Assembly (NCBI GenBank): GCA_038380795.1
Contig: CM076277.1
Coordinates: 3,997,501-4,061,500 of the forward strand
Length of the DNA stretch: 64,000 nucleotides
Direction of reading: 5' to 3'
Source of the DNA: Pyrocephalus nanus
Lineage: Eukaryota > Chordata > Aves > Passeriformes > Tyrannidae
The first letter of the stretch is position 1, and each line of letters starts with the position of its first letter. This document shows, in pieces, positions 1-12,438 of the stretch. The notes below the pieces were generated by a model. That model did not search any database, was not told the DNA's origin, and was given only the letters and a program-made list of their open reading frames with translations. The translations under genes were made by a program, and so were the position numbers.

Positions 1-550
1 CAGCAAAGAATCAAGTCATAGTTGCTGAAAACAGAACACACTGCTTTTTTTCCACTTCAGTTCTTTATTTATTTATTTATGCACAGCCAGTGGAAGAGAC
101 TCAATTCACCCAGAAAAAAAACCCAACATTCTAAAGTATAAAGATCTTGATGTGGACAAATGAGCTTTCCCCTTACTTTTAGGGCATGACTAACTTGCTC
201 ATTAGCGTTGTAATTTTAAGCAGTGCTGTAAACCCTGGTTTACCCTCTCTGTTTCAGAAGCCACAGAGGAGGGCAGTGCTGCCCCAGAACCAGATGTGGC
301 TCTTGGCAATCCAGCCTCATCCAGCTGTGATCCATGTGCATGCAGATAGTCATTCCAAGATCTGCCATGGGCTGCTGTGGTTTTGTGTTGGAGTTGGTGG
401 TTGTAGTAACACACAGCTCTTTGGCCATGGTAAATCTCATCCATTTTCCCAGCTAGAGGATGACCAATTCCCTGTTATTACCGTGGGAGAGGAAAGAAGG
501 AAGGAGAACTGTAAATCAGCCTCTGTATTTCTACCTGCCTGTAAATGAGT

Positions 551-654
551 AGTCAAGGTGCTTCGTGATGTGGTTTAGTGGGCACGGTGGTATTTGGTCA
601 ATGTTTGGGGTTGATGATCTTGGAGGTTTTTTCCAAACTTAATGATTTTATGAC
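551..654 (+). repeat. CR1 LINE 3'-end fragment
   Basis: The stretch reads in the CR1 sense direction: a gatgtggtttagtgggca-like segment, then a ttgatgatcttggagg-like segment, then a degraded tail before the expected ATTCTATGA-type 3' end. It is short, 5'-truncated and diverged, as is usual for old avian CR1 copies. Confidence 0.75.
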
Positions 655-769
655 CGTTTTCTGTTTTATAAACAGTCCAGAGCTCCGCTTGTACCTTTAA
701 GTTCGTTGGGTTTGACCTTCCTGCCTGTGCTCATTAAACCCAGGGCTCAATTTATGCAGCCTAGTAGGG

Positions 770-1107
770 AAGAAGAGTCTGAGGGGAGACCTCATCGTGG
801 TCTTACAGCTTTCTCCTGAGGGGAGGCAGAGGGGCAGGCACCGATCTCTTCTCTCTGGTGACCCGTGACAGGACCCAAGGGAACGGCTGGAGTTTTGTCT
901 GGGGAAGTTCAAGTTGGATTTTAGGAGAAAGTTCTTCCCCCAGAGGATGGCCAGGCACTGGAACAGGCAGTGGTCACGGCCCCAGTGCTATCAGAGTTGA
1001 AGGAGCACATGGTGGGATCCTTAGGGGTGTTTTGTGCAGGGCCAGGAGCTGGACTCGATGATCCCTGTGGGTCCCTTTCAGCTCAGGATATTCTACAATT
1101 CCATGGA
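770..1107 (+). repeat. CR1 LINE 3'-end fragment
   Basis: This is CR1 sense-strand sequence, from the ctgaggggagacctcatc block through the tgacaggacccaaggg and caggcactggaacaggc blocks to ctggactcgatgatccctg and a degraded attctacaattcc tail. About 340 bp is retained. It follows another CR1 tail (551-654) with roughly 115 bp between them, in the same orientation but from a different subfamily by its wording, so these are probably two separate insertions. Confidence 0.85.
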
Positions 1108-1875
1108 TTTTTTTTTAGTTCCCAGATAAATATATCCATAGGACACTTAGGAGTACGCAGGAAAGCTTACAAACTGAGCACCAGCACACGGAAATTGGTC
1201 TTTTACGCATCCTCCCTTATTTTTCCTTCTGAAGGCTGCACAGTTTGCTCATGGCAGGCTCTGGTTTCGTGCCCTGAGGGAGCTGTGGATGTTCCCCTGG
1301 AAGAACCGGCTGTGTGGGGGGAGGACCGGGGCACTCGTGGGTGTGCACACGAGTTCAGGCTGTCAGGTCCCTTCTGAGAGACCTCCATGACTTAATTAAA
1401 TGCTGCTAATACTCTTGTAAAACTGGAGCTGCTCGCTAATCGCTTGCTTTGCTATGCAAATGAGCTGAGAAGTGGTTTAAAGGATGTGTCCAGGCCTCCT
1501 CAGCAAACAGGGATTAGGGAATGGGGAGTCACAGTGTTGAGCGAAAGAGCACAGCAATATTTTCATATTGTTTGGCGAACAATTCTAATTCTTGAGGGTT
1601 TGTTTGTGAATTTTGGGGGCTTTTTCGTTTGTTTGTTTGTTTTTAAAAAGAACAAAATCAGAAGTTCCTCAAAGTTGATGAAGTGGTGTTCTGAAGTTCT
1701 CCTGGGGAATTTTCATGGATCAAATCCACTTTGCTGTGGGGCTGGTGGAATGTTCACCATTCCTCAGCCTTCCCGTTGGAGCAGTGCCTTGACCCTTGGA
1801 GACTCCTTCCCCCTGCACTGTGGAGCATTAACCAGCAAACAAACCCCATGGAAATTGTTTGAAACTAAAAGAGTA

Positions 1876-2101
1876 GAGGTTTAGATTGGATATTAGGAAT
1901 AAATTCCTCCCTGTAAGGGTGGGGAGGCCCTGGCACAGGTTGCCCAGAGAAGCTGTGGCTGCCCCATCCCTGGAAGTGTCCAAGGCCAGGTTGGAGAGGT
2001 TTTGGAGCAACCTGGGCTAGTGGAAGGTGTCCCTGCCCGTGGCAGGGGGTGGAATGAGATGATCTTTAAGGTCCCTTCCAACCCAAACTGTTCCATGATT
2101 C
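1876..2101 (+). repeat. CR1 LINE 3'-end fragment
   Basis: Well-preserved CR1 3' end in sense orientation. The blocks in order are gtttagattggatattagg, gaggccctggcacaggttgc, tggaagtgtccaaggccagg, tagtggaaggtgtccctgcc and gatgatctttaaggtccc, ending with a short attc tail. It shares long near-identical wording with the copies at 36011 and (reverse strand) 35372 and 39060, so these belong to one subfamily. Confidence 0.92.
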
Positions 2102-3397
2102 AGTGTCTGATAATAGAAACCTGTAGGTGTACAGTGGGGCCGTGTGGCAGCAGGGAGATTACAGGTATTAGGAACAATTCGGAAGCTTTTTGAATTGAGT
2201 CATTTTTTGAGCAGGCAATTAATCCAGCTGCATTTAAAAATTAAGAAAAAAAAGGCTTCTGAGTTTAAAGAGTTATGCCTGGACTAAGAGAATGGCTTGG
2301 ATTTCAATGAGACTTTAAAACATGTCTATTGGGGGTATTAACAAGACTACAGTAATCCTGACACTGCTGTATATTCAGATTACACTGAGAGCCCTGGCTG
2401 GGCTAGGAGATAGACTTTTTATAGGCTTGACAGTGTTTCTGAAGAAGTGGTTTATCAGTGTTTTCTTGTACATAATGCCTGTATTGAAATCCTTTCAGGG
2501 TATTTTCTTAGTGTCACGCTGATCAGATATAAATGTGTTAAAGAAGTGCTGGTCCTGCCCCTCACACTCTGCTCTCCTCTCACTTTCCTCGGGCATAAAG
2601 TGGCTCTGCTTTATTTTTGTTTGTGCTGAAATGCAAACACAGCTGGAAAAAGGGCGATTATTGGGCTAAATGCAGTGCATTGATTTTGTTCAGAGCAAAC
2701 TCTTATCTATCCTCCACTGCCCAGGGAGTGTCTCCAGCACTTGGAAATGCACATTTGTTCCAATATGTCCATTCCCATAAGAGTTAACCATCCATGGCCT
2801 TAATGGCCTTGCACTGCTGACTCCAACACCCCGGTGCAAGGAGGACATGAGCGTGCAATTAGAGTTAAACAGCTGCTCAGAAATTGTATCTAGACCTTTT
2901 CTAAACGTGTTCTTCTGGAATACATTGCAGCCAGAGCTCAGCTGCAGGAATTTCAATGTCTCTTAGTCTAGTTAATGAAATAACTGGGGAAAAAAAACCC
3001 AAAAACAAACAGTTGACATGGAGTTATATCTTTGTTCTCTTTTCCACTGGCTCAACTTCCAATCACATGGTCCTGAGGAATCCCCATTTGCCAGACATTA
3101 CTATGGCTGTGGCATATTCTATGTTGCTTTAAGTAATTACCCAGTCTCAGCAGTCTTAGCAATTGAAAATTTTGGGACTGTTTTACTGGTTTTTCGTTAT
3201 TGTGCTTGTTATTATGATAATTACTGTTATTGGTTTTTTGTCAGTAAGGCATCCTGTGGAGAGCAAATCCCTCCAGATGTCATCAAGGACAGGGAATCAG
3301 GTAGTCCCCATCACACAGAGATTCTTTGTGTCTGACTACCTGCAGCTGGTGAGAAGGGGAGTCACTGCTACTCCTAGATCTTGAGGAAAATGGACAA

Positions 3398-4011
3398 GAA
3401 TCCCAGAATGGGTCAGGTTGGAAAGGACAACAGTGGGTTGTCTGGTCCCACCTCCCTGCTCCAGCCAGGTGACCCCAGAGCACACGGCACAGGATTGTGT
3501 CCAGATGGGTCTGGAATATCCCCAGTGAGGAGACTCCACATCCCCTCTGGTCTCTGTTCAGTTCTGGGTCACTGCTCAGCCAAGAAGTTCTTCCTCATGT
3601 CCAAGTGGAGCTTCCTGGGCATCAGTTCCTGCCCATTCCTCTCGTGCCATTGTTGGCCCCCCCAAGCAGAGCCTGGTCCATCCTCTGCCCCCTCCCTGCA
3701 GCCCCTGACACACCCTGGGGAGGTCCCCTCTCAGTGTGTGCTCTGGAGGCTGAACAGCCCCAGCTCCCTCAGTCTTTCCCAGAGATCATGGAATCACAGA
3801 ACCTTTGGAGTGGGAAGGGATCCACAGGGATCACTCAAGTCCACCTCCTGATGCTCCAGTCCCTTCTTCATCTCTGGAGCCTCTCCTGGACCCGCTCCAA
3901 GAGCTCCATGTCCCTCTTGTCCTGAGGATCCCAGACCTGGACACAGCACCCAGATGTTCCTCACAGGGCTGAGCAGAGGGGCAGGATCACCTCCCTGACC
4001 TGCTGTCGAGG
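3398..4011 (-). repeat. CR1 LINE fragment, long, with internal second 3' end
   Basis: This is CR1 in antisense orientation: the 3' end is at the left (cccagaatgggtcaggttgg) and more 5' sequence continues to the right. It includes the aagaagttcttcctcatgtc and ctgaacagccccagctccct blocks and, after an interruption, tctcctggacccgctccaag and gcagaggggcaggatcacct. About 615 bp in all, one of the two longest-reaching CR1 copies here. The interruption (about 3785-3858) is listed separately. The open frames at 3381-3925 lie entirely within this repeat and are not genes. Confidence 0.85.
3785..3858 (-). repeat. Second CR1 3' tip nested in the larger CR1
   Basis: About 74 bp reading atcatggaatcacagaacct, then gtgggaagggatccacaggg, then ccacctcctgatgctccagt. 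This is the 3' terminal portion of a CR1 in antisense orientation. It sits between two parts of the larger fragment that would be adjacent in a continuous CR1. The simplest reading is a very short CR1 inserted into an older one. A chance rearrangement is possible. Confidence 0.6.
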
Positions 4012-6223
4012 CCTCAAGTGGTTTAGGACAATTTAAATGTTTCAGTGGTGCTCACAAAACCAAGGTTTCATCAGCTAGCACCTCCTTCTGCTACTAAATT
4101 TTCCTAAAAGCAGAAATATTTGTATTTTTTTTTTAAATTTTTAGTGCTGAAATACAGGATTCTGAAAGAACACTGAGAATTTCTCTTCCAGGTTGCACAG
4201 ATATAAAACAAAGCCACAGTTAGAAATGAGAGAAAACCTGTTAGCAAGAGCGGTGCTTTTTCTCTGCTGCTCAGAATAATTGAACAGCCCCCTGCCTGTG
4301 TAGAGGAAGCCTCTCTTTTCCCTACTATTTTGATTACCTTATTTATTTATTTTTATAGAGATAATTTATGTTTTGTCAGGAACGGGCTTTTTGTTATTCT
4401 AAATCTCCTCCACTTAGTCCATTTGAAGATAACAGCAAAGTACACAGAGGAAGAGGTAATACAAATAAATGCACGTACGTGTTAGTAAAGCAAATAGTTA
4501 AAATAAATATTTATGCATAATGAAATAAATTTGTAAAAACAGATGTTTTACTTTTGTTTGACAAAAACCAAGTGGTTTTAGCTGCTTTCTAATCTCACTT
4601 TCATTAGCATATTTAATTAGGCTATTGTATTTAATCATCAGAATGCTCAGTAATGTACATTGTGTTCCCAGCCATGGAATACCACTGCTATGTGTATCCA
4701 TGATAGATGTTTTTAATAAAATCAGTAATTATCCTTTATTGTTGTTTTAAATTGTCATTTTTAAGTTTGTTAGGGCACAATAGTTTTTAGGTATAAAAGA
4801 AAGCAAGCTTTCATTTTGCCATTTCATAATTTAATGAAAAAAAATTCCCTTTAAACAGATGCTAATAAACCTTTTTTGAAAAGCAGTGCTTAATTATCTT
4901 GAAGTTGTTTACAAGTGGAGGTTTGGCAGCTCAGCTCTGGCTGGATTAGTGTTGGGGCAGGTGTTGGGAAGGCTGTGCTGGTGGCTCAGGTCTTGTTCTC
5001 CACAGCCTTTGCTTTCCTGAGACCTTGGGGATTTGGTCTGTGAGTGTGACAAGCACGTTTTGTGACAAGTGGAAAGATCCAGATAGGTCTGGGCACTATT
5101 TAATGACGTTTGGATTGTTTTTCCCTTGTTTCATGTGGTGAAAGCAAGGTTGAAGTCTGAGATCAGAGGATGTTTTATGGGATTTGCAATGTAGCAAATA
5201 TTTTCCTTTTTGAATTTTGAAATCTTTGGTTTCTTTCAGTGCAGAATTCCAAGTAAAATTTGCAACGGAAACAAAACCAGAGCAATCAAAAAATGAAGGT
5301 GATGTGCTGTGAACTGAACTAAAACCATGGTGTTAACTGTAGAGAGAGCTCAGATCCTGGCTTATCTCAGCACACAGTCCATTATCTAACTTCATTCAAA
5401 TGTCTTTATTAAGAGATTCATCTGTGTGGCTGCACTCCTCCTCCTCCAGTGCTCACAGAATGCCCTAAAATAGCCTGCTTTAGTTCACCAGCTCTAATGA
5501 CACTTTTTCCTTTGTATATGGTTTGGGCTTTAGCTGATTGTAGGCATCTCACAAACAGGTTGGTTCTTCTGTGGTGATTTTATTGTATCAGTCTCACTCC
5601 TTTTTTGTCTTTTCTGTGTTGCAAGTCTTCTCTCAGAACATCCCTTTCTGTATAATTGCCAGTATACAAAGACTAGTGAACACTGTTTAATCAGTATTTT
5701 TATCTGTCACGTCTGAAAAGGTATTTGTGGAATTGATACCACATTTGGGCATTGCAATATGATGGGCAGCAGCTGTGACACTTAGAAAAGAAACTGTGAC
5801 ACAAACCCATGTTGCACTTCAGGGATGGACAGAGTTGTCCATCATTTAGAAGTGTCTGTGCGTAGGACGTGGATACAGAAGGTGTTTATGGGACAATTCA
5901 CCTGTCAGGATCTCTTTGCAGAGTTTCTTGTTTTACCCTCAACCATCACACACACTTAACTTTGCATTTAAGGTAAACCACTTGAGTGGTTTTGCTCGGT
6001 CTGTCTTGCTACATTTTTTGATGGTAGATGTGTTTCCCTGGGCTTGTTTCGTCCTGTGAAAGTCTAAGGAGGAAGAAGGAGTAAAGGGGAGAAGGAGAAG
6101 GCTTCAGCTTTTATCTCATGCCTGGAGTAAAATCATTGTTGGACACATTTCTGTTGGTTTTTCATCTGCAGAAGAAGAACAAAGTCTTTGAAAAACACAA
6201 AGGAAACCTCCTAATTGTTGATT

Positions 6224-6334
6224 CAAGGCCAGGTTGGACAGGGATTGGAGCAACCTGGGCTAGTGGAAGGTGTCCCTGCCCATGACAGGGGGAACAAGCT
6301 GAGCTTTAAGGTCCCTGCCAACCCAATCTGAGAC
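6224..6334 (+). repeat. CR1 LINE 3'-end fragment, short
   Basis: About 110 bp of CR1 sense-strand 3' end: caaggccaggttggacaggg, then gcaacctgggctagtggaag, then gagctttaaggtccctgcca. The usual gatgatc before the terminal block is altered. It is heavily 5'-truncated. Confidence 0.88.
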
Positions 6335-7410
6335 TTTTCAGTGATTATGCGATAAGAGTTTTGTTGTTGTTGCTTGAAAAGTGGCCACTGTTTCAATTTA
6401 TTGGGAGAGTGAAATATTCTGTGCCGTTCTCCACCGTTCTGTGATCCTGCCAGATTTATATTTTGTCAGTGGAAATGAATTTAAATATTTTTCTGGGCTA
6501 CAGAGAGAGGCAGTACCATGCTGGTAGTTGGAAGAGCCCAAGATTTGGTGGCCTTACTAACTACCAGTGCACCCAGTTTTCTCTTGACATCCTCCCAGTG
6601 TGCCTGGAGGAAGGGCTGGGGACATCACTGGATGTCTGGGGCCCAGATGTTGGTTGGCCTGCACTGGTTGGAGTGACTGGCTGCTGAGCTCTGGCATGGG
6701 TATGCTGGGGGAAGGCAGAAATCGTGCTTAACACCTATTTTCCCTCTGTATCAGAAAACATCAGTTCAGAATTCACACCGAGCTGCTGCTCATGCCACGC
6801 TCGTTTTTCTTCCCTTTGTGCATTCTCAGCCCCTGTAACCTGCTGCTGGGAAACAGAATTTAATCAGTGGGCACCTGCACTGCTAATAAACTTTGCCTCC
6901 TGCTCTCCAGAGGGTCAGGAGACACGGGCACAGGGCCCCAGATGAGTACAGACACCTTCCACTCATGTCATGTCTTTACTGACAGCAGCAATCTCTTGCA
7001 ATTAGACTCCTGCAGCAGGTATTTAACCCAGGGGCAGCAGCTGATTGTTTGTATTTAAGTTCTTTCCTGCTCATGAGCTCTGTGTTCAAACCCCAGTGTC
7101 TCACCAAGGCTTCTTTTGCTCTCTATTCTCCTGATGGAGGGGTACAAAGCCATGACAATTGGTATTGATAATCCAAATCAACCTTTCCTTTTCTACACCT
7201 CACCTGGAGCTTGAGGACTCCAGTGAACAAAATGAGCTCTGTGACACTCAATAAGGAAAGAGCAAAACCAAGCCCTGAAAGTCAACTTTTCTGTGAAATT
7301 TTGATGGCTGAATAAGCAGTCCCTGAACATTGCACGTCACTGTTGGGCTGAGGACACAGGGTACCACTGAAGGATCACTGGGAGAGTTTACTTCATTCAG
7401 GCCACTTGGC

Positions 7411-7790
7411 ATCATTGAATCATTTAGGTTGGACAAGGCCTCTAAGATCAAGTCCAAACCTATCGCTAAACCATGTCCCCAAATGCCATATCTACATATC
7501 TTTTAAATGCCTCCAGGGATGGTGACTCCACCACTTCCCTGGGCAGCCCTTTCCCTGAAGAAACATTCCCTAATATCCTGTCTAAACCTCCCTGGTGCAG
7601 CTTGAGGCTGTTCCCTTTCATCCTATCCCTTGTTCCCTGGGAGCAGAGCCCGACTCCCCCCAGCTCCCCCCTCCTGTCAGGGAGTTGCAGAGAGCAAGAA
7701 GGTCCCCCCTGAGCCTCCTTTTCTCCAGGCTGAGCCCCCCCAGCTCCCTCAGCAGCTCCTCAGCACCCTTGTGCTCCAGACCCCTCTAGA
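7411..7790 (-). repeat. CR1 LINE 3'-end fragment
   Basis: Antisense CR1 of about 380 bp. It opens with the reverse complement of the 3' tail (cattgaatcatttaggttgg) and continues through the catccctggaggcat-type block and tccctggtgcagcttgaggc. It then runs through a pyrimidine-rich ccccagctccctcagcagct block. The subfamily differs from the copies at 1876 and 36011. Frames at 7473-7854 are shadows of this repeat. Confidence 0.87.
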
Positions 7791-9096
7791 CTTTCACATC
7801 CCAAGTGCATCATCAAAAAGGCTGCTGAGTGTTCGCAGCAGCCCACCAGAGTAATGACAGGTAGCGAAGCACCAGTGGCTGATGTGGCATGAAAAAACAC
7901 TGTTCAGTCCATGACTTTGATGTGAACTTTCAGAATGTAATTAATGGTTTAGCTGGGCTGAAATAAAAATGTGCATTTGCACAGCGAAATCCCAGAGACT
8001 GCAATTTCCCTTGCATGGGTTCAAGGCTCGTTGTAGTAGATTGGTGGCAGCTGTTTCATTGCTCTGGCCTCTTAAGAAGTCCCTCTGGCTTCTTTTCCCA
8101 AGGTCTCAGGACAATTAGGAAATTTTACTTAAGTTTATGCCGGTTACGTTGATGTCATTTTATATCTGACCTCTTAGGTATTCGAATTGGGGCAGTCCTG
8201 TTTCTGCCCTGCTTTGGTGGGTATCTTTGTGTAGTTGAAGCTGAGACACATATTGGCAGTTTTTGTGCCGTTAGCCAAGTACAAAGTTACTGATTTTCAG
8301 GCACCTTCTTGGATTATTTGAAAGCTATCGTTCCAAGAATACAGAAATGGAGACGTTTGCCCAGTTTCAAATATTCCCCACTACCAGAGGATTGTAGACA
8401 AATTATAAACACTTTTTCTTTTTTTTGGGGGGGAAACAAGTCATTAACAGATTATGCAAAATGGGTGTTGTTAGACAGTCAGACCCCAGGGATAGGTACT
8501 ACAGAGCTTTTGAGACTGAATACTTACAAAAGCTGACATGGAGAAGGAATTATATGGAGAGGACAGTAGGACCACTGTCCTTTAAAAACAGCAGTACAAA
8601 ATCTCAGCTTTGAAAATGAGGTTTCAATGGTTTCTGCTACAGAGAAAATCACTGTAGCAACAGGAAAACATTTTCAAAATTATATAGTCTCAGCTTTCAG
8701 AAAAAAAAGGAGATTGAAGCTGAGAGAAGGGAACTGGAGAGAATGTAAAGCTTTCCTGGGCCGGCTTCCATTTGTTGATCTAATTCCAGTTTGGTTTCTT
8801 TAAGCTAAAATTTAAGTAGTTTTTACTTACAAACTTACTTTTTTTAGGTTTTCTTTCCATTTGATGCATCTTGGAATGAGTCTTGGGCTTACCTTTACTG
8901 TTTCAGAAGCTGTTGATTTCCCAGATGGATCTGTGAAAGATTTCACAGAACCATTCTTTTGTTCACCTCATTTACCAACACAATTCATCTACAGAAATGC
9001 ACATTCCGTGGATTTATAGTAAATGAATGCTCAGCACCTAATGCTGGGTATATATGTGTGTATTTATGCATAGAAACTTCCTGATCTATAAATGAC

Positions 9097-9116
9097 TTTT
9101 TTTTTTTTTTTTTTTT
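9097..9116. repeat. T homopolymer (20)
   Basis: An uninterrupted run of 20 T. It is a probable length-polymorphic mononucleotide repeat. On the reverse strand it could be a poly(A) tail, but no retrocopy was recognised beside it. Confidence 0.9.
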
Positions 9117-10705
9117 ACACACAGAGTAGTAAATACTCTAATTTAGGAGTTGTTTTCTGGATGCTACAGGATTGACATGATTTATATGGAAACCTGAACC
9201 ACTTGGTAACTTTAGACTCCTGGTCTTTTAATATCCATCCTATTTCCAAAGTGTCTGCATATGTGTGTGACTATTTAAAGATGCAGAATATTTTCCATTG
9301 TCAGTCTTTATGGGATTTTTAGCAGTAACACAGAATATGCAGGTAGTTACAGTGTTTTTTCTGCTCGTGCAGGAGTAGATTGAAGTCAGTATGGCTGGTG
9401 CTTTACTTTCAGGAATTACTAGAAGGCTTTTTTTTCCACTTGAATTATCTTTCAGATAAGTGTGACTAGTAGTCAGGAGTTCTTCCAACTTTTTTGTTCC
9501 CATGAAAATGTTCCTTTCATAGGTTAGAGTCATGAGAGAACATGAGAAGTGGGCAGAACCCTGAATTGTGCCATAAATCAAGGAACTATATGTGAAATTA
9601 TGTATTTTCTAATTACCTTGCTTAGACTTAGATTGAGCAAAAAAGCAAATACAAGTTGAGCTGTCCAAGTTGAAGAACTGTCGGATAAACAAACTGTGAC
9701 ATCTGTAGTATTATCACCATCTGACTTAATCTCAAACACTGATTTTACTCACTCATCCTTCATTCTTTATATCCACATGTCTAGCAGTACATGCATTTAT
9801 ATTTTATATAAAGGGCAGAGTGTAGTCAGAGCATTTGAGTTATGCTGTTAAAAATAAATTAAGGAACAGCAGGTGAAAATGATTCCTACACATGAATATT
9901 CAAAGTGTACCTCAAGCCAGATACTGCAGCAAGAATAATAAAGAGCAGAGAAACTTTGGTGGGACCAAGGCATGGAGATAAAAGTTTCATTGGCACAAAG
10001 TTGAGATGGCTCAGAAAGCTTAGCCCAGGAGTGGCAGGATCTGCTTGAACACCCCAGAACTTGAGCACCCCACTGCCAGAACATTCAAGTGTTTGACAGA
10101 TGAGGGGAGAGTAGCACGGGGATGTTGGAAGCCCACCAGTCAGGTTCTTAGTCTTAGTTCTTGCACTTTTGGGATTCAGTCTCTGAGCAGAATGAGTTCA
10201 AGGGCAGCAGGAGGGTGTAGGGACTACAGAGCTGAATTGAAAGCTGAAAGACTTGAGTGCATCCCTCCTCTGGGGGCCATTTGCTGTGTGTTTGCATCAC
10301 CGAGGGTTGGGCTCACCAAGCTCCTTGGGCACTGTCAAGTAGACCCTCAACTACAATTATTTTTGCTTTTTTTATTTTGGAGGAATGAAGAAAGTGTAAC
10401 TTTCCCACCCCTTAGCTGATGGGATCATGTTGCCATTGTCAGAATCAGTGAGGTTTCACAGCAGCCAGTAGCATGACCACTGTTCAGGGCCTTTTGGGAG
10501 GAGATTTCCAGGGAAAACTCAGGAACCAGAATGCATTTGCAGATCTGACATTCATTTCCTGCCACTCATGCCCTGCACAGACAGGACCATTCCCAACTAT
10601 GAGGTGCTGGGATGCTCTGCATGAACAGAATGAAACACATTAACAGATGACTGACTTGTTTTAATATCGAGGTGTGGGGTTTTTTTCTCTTTTCCCGCTC
10701 CACAG

Positions 10706-11002
10706 ATCCCGTGCACGGCCCCCAGAACGTGGAGGTGGTCGACATTCGGTCTCGGCAGCTGACGCTGCAGTGGGAGCCCTTTGGCTACGCCGTGACCCGC
10801 TGCCACAGCTACAACCTCACCGTGCACTACCAGTACGTGTTCAACCAGCAGAAGTTCGAGGCAGAGGAGCTCATCCAAACCTCCTCCCACTACACCCTGC
10901 GGGGGCTCCGGCCCTTCATGACCATCAGGCTGAGGTTGGCCCTGTCCAACCCCGAGGGCAAGATGGAGAGCGAGGAGCTGGTTGTGCAGACTGAGGAGGA
11001 TG
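10706..11002 (+). CDS. PTPRT: PTPRT exon A: complete FN3 repeat (second of the ectodomain)
   Basis: This internal coding exon is 297 nt long, with 98 full codons plus split codons at both ends. It encodes one whole FN3 repeat of the receptor phosphatase T ectodomain, on the cell surface. The frame starts with the last two bases of an Asp codon and runs from [17 protein letters not shown] through [20 protein letters not shown] to [15 protein letters not shown]3 hallmarks are the B-strand Trp (LQW) and the YTLRGLRPF turn before the F strand. One N-glycosylation sequon (NLT) is visible. The acceptor follows a long pyrimidine tract ending cacag and the donor is gtgagt. Both introns are phase 1, so the exon is a symmetrical 1-1 module, as usual for FN3 units. 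It is GC- and CpG-rich compared with the introns. The residues fit PTPRT better than PTPRM or PTPRK; calling it the second FN3 repeat is from family knowledge. Confidence 0.95.
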
Positions 11003-12328
11003 GTGAGTCAGCTTGGCTTTGCTTGCTTGGTTCCTGGGCAAGGCTCGTGTTTGCAGGTTGTAAATAATAACACAACCCTCTCTGTCCCACGAGAGTATAA
11101 ATTTCTTCTCTGGACAGTGGGTGTCTCATGCAAGTGAAACTTGCAGGGGTAAATAATTTCCATTTCACGGCCATGTTCTGGAAAACACAAGGCTCCTTGA
11201 AGTGCTTGAATGTGATAAACATCAATCTGAGCAGTTACCAAAGAGCTGTAGGTTTAATTCTTCATGGCCTGGACTACCCAACAACCACCCAGCAGCTTCC
11301 TTTGTCGTATGGGCAAATGTAATCCTGGCATTTGTTGATTTTTTTTCTTGTGCCTTCACAAGAAAAGATGTCCCAAAAGGAGTATAATGCCCTCCTTTTC
11401 AGAGTGTAGCTTTTCTTAATATAGATCTTCTGGACATCATATTTTATATAGATCTCAGAAGCAAAATTAATTGAGTGTGAACTCTTGTGTTCTGGATATA
11501 AAAGGAAAGTTTTCTGGAGGAACTGATGGAGTGTTTCAGTGTTATTATCCCACCTGAGCTATTTCAGACCAAGGACTTTCATGCACTACTGTTTAACATG
11601 TAAAATACAAGTTCTTCCTCAGCCTGAGCTGTAAGAAGTTGCTGTCCTAAATTTCTCTCAGCTGAAGTGGCTCTTCCAGCCCAATATATCATATGGAGGG
11701 GACACGAAAAGATGGCAGATATTTCAGAAAAATGAGCAGGGTTTTATCAGACAGGCCTGGGAGTGCATTTAGTTAGTTATCTTCCACAGCATTAAAATTT
11801 TGCTTGAGTGGGTGGATTTCTTAGCTGGCCTTGTAGCCTTAATGAAATATAAATCTTACATTGTTACTTTGAGAAGCAAATCAGTCTCTCATGTTGATAA
11901 AGGTGTGCAGCCCAGTGGCATCTCTGTGCCAAATTGCAGTCTGGCTGTTTAGGTGGAGAGAGCTTTGGGCAAAGAAGGACAAATTAAATTCCCCTGCTGC
12001 TGCTCTGCCATACTGAAATAAAAACATACTGAAATTAGCTCCATACTTTCGTGGATTCTAATTTTATTTATCACTTAGCGGTTACATCGGAGTATCCTTG
12101 TTTGAACCAAAAGTGGAGAGATAAGGCTTTGATAGTACCTTTGTAAGGGCAGTGCTTTGATGGATTTTAATTTTTAATTTTATTTGCTTATTTTTAACTC
12201 TGAGCTTCCTGTCTGGTGGCCTTTTGGTGTCTTCTCATGTCGGGGTTGTGAACATTCTCATGTGTGTGCAGCTGGAGCTGGGGGTAGTTTTTAAGATGGT
12301 TTGTTGGGCTTCTTTTCCCCCCCTGTAG
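11003..12328 (+). other. Intron between exons A and B (1,326 bp)
   Basis: Phase 1 intron with a gtgagt donor and an acceptor of pyrimidine tract plus ctgtag. The sequence is AT-rich and I recognise no CR1 or other interspersed repeat in it. The short string tatagatct occurs twice within about 45 bp, near 11420 and 11446. No coding potential is recognised. Confidence 0.9.
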
Positions 12329-12438
12329 TTCCTGGACCTGTTCCTTTGGAATCCATCCAGGGAGGACCTTTTGAAGAGAAGATCTATGTGCAGTGGAAGC
12401 CTCCAAATGAGACAAATGGCATCATTACACTCTATGAG
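12329..12438 (+). CDS. PTPRT: PTPRT exon B: first part of the third FN3 repeat
   Basis: This exon is 110 nt: two bases completing a Val codon, then 36 codons. It reads from [18 protein letters not shown] to [13 protein letters not shown]. It supplies the A to C strands of an FN3 repeat, with the B-strand Trp in VQW and an N-glycosylation sequon (NET). The acceptor is ctgtag, and the donor gtgagg leaves a phase 0 boundary after Glu. The open frame around it begins at an ATG at 12301 inside the intron and runs past the donor, so its ends are not biological. The 110-nt length matches my memory of this exon in other R2B phosphatase genes. It must pair with exon C, 33.6 kb downstream, to complete the domain. 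Confidence 0.95.

Larger units (their letters stand above)
1..10705 (+). other. Intron upstream of exon A (3' part)
   Basis: This is AT-rich non-coding sequence ending in a strong pyrimidine tract and cacag acceptor at 10705. The intron is phase 1, because exon A opens with the last two bases of an Asp codon. It holds CR1 fragments at about 551, 770, 1876, 3398, 6224 and 7411, and a (TTTA)n run at 64-80. It also has a T8G7 tract near 8416-8436 and a 20-T run at 9097-9116. The exon expected upstream, encoding the first FN3 repeat, was not found here, so the intron exceeds 10.7 kb. Reading frames in it carry no recognisable domain. Confidence 0.85.

Noticed and set aside
3381..3925. Open frames of 142-156 residues
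   Set aside because: They lie entirely inside an antisense CR1 fragment, whose GC-rich sequence keeps frames open.
10597..10890. Reverse-strand 97-residue frame opposite exon A
   Set aside because: It is the antisense shadow of the GC-rich PTPRT exon; the + strand FN3 translation explains the open frame.
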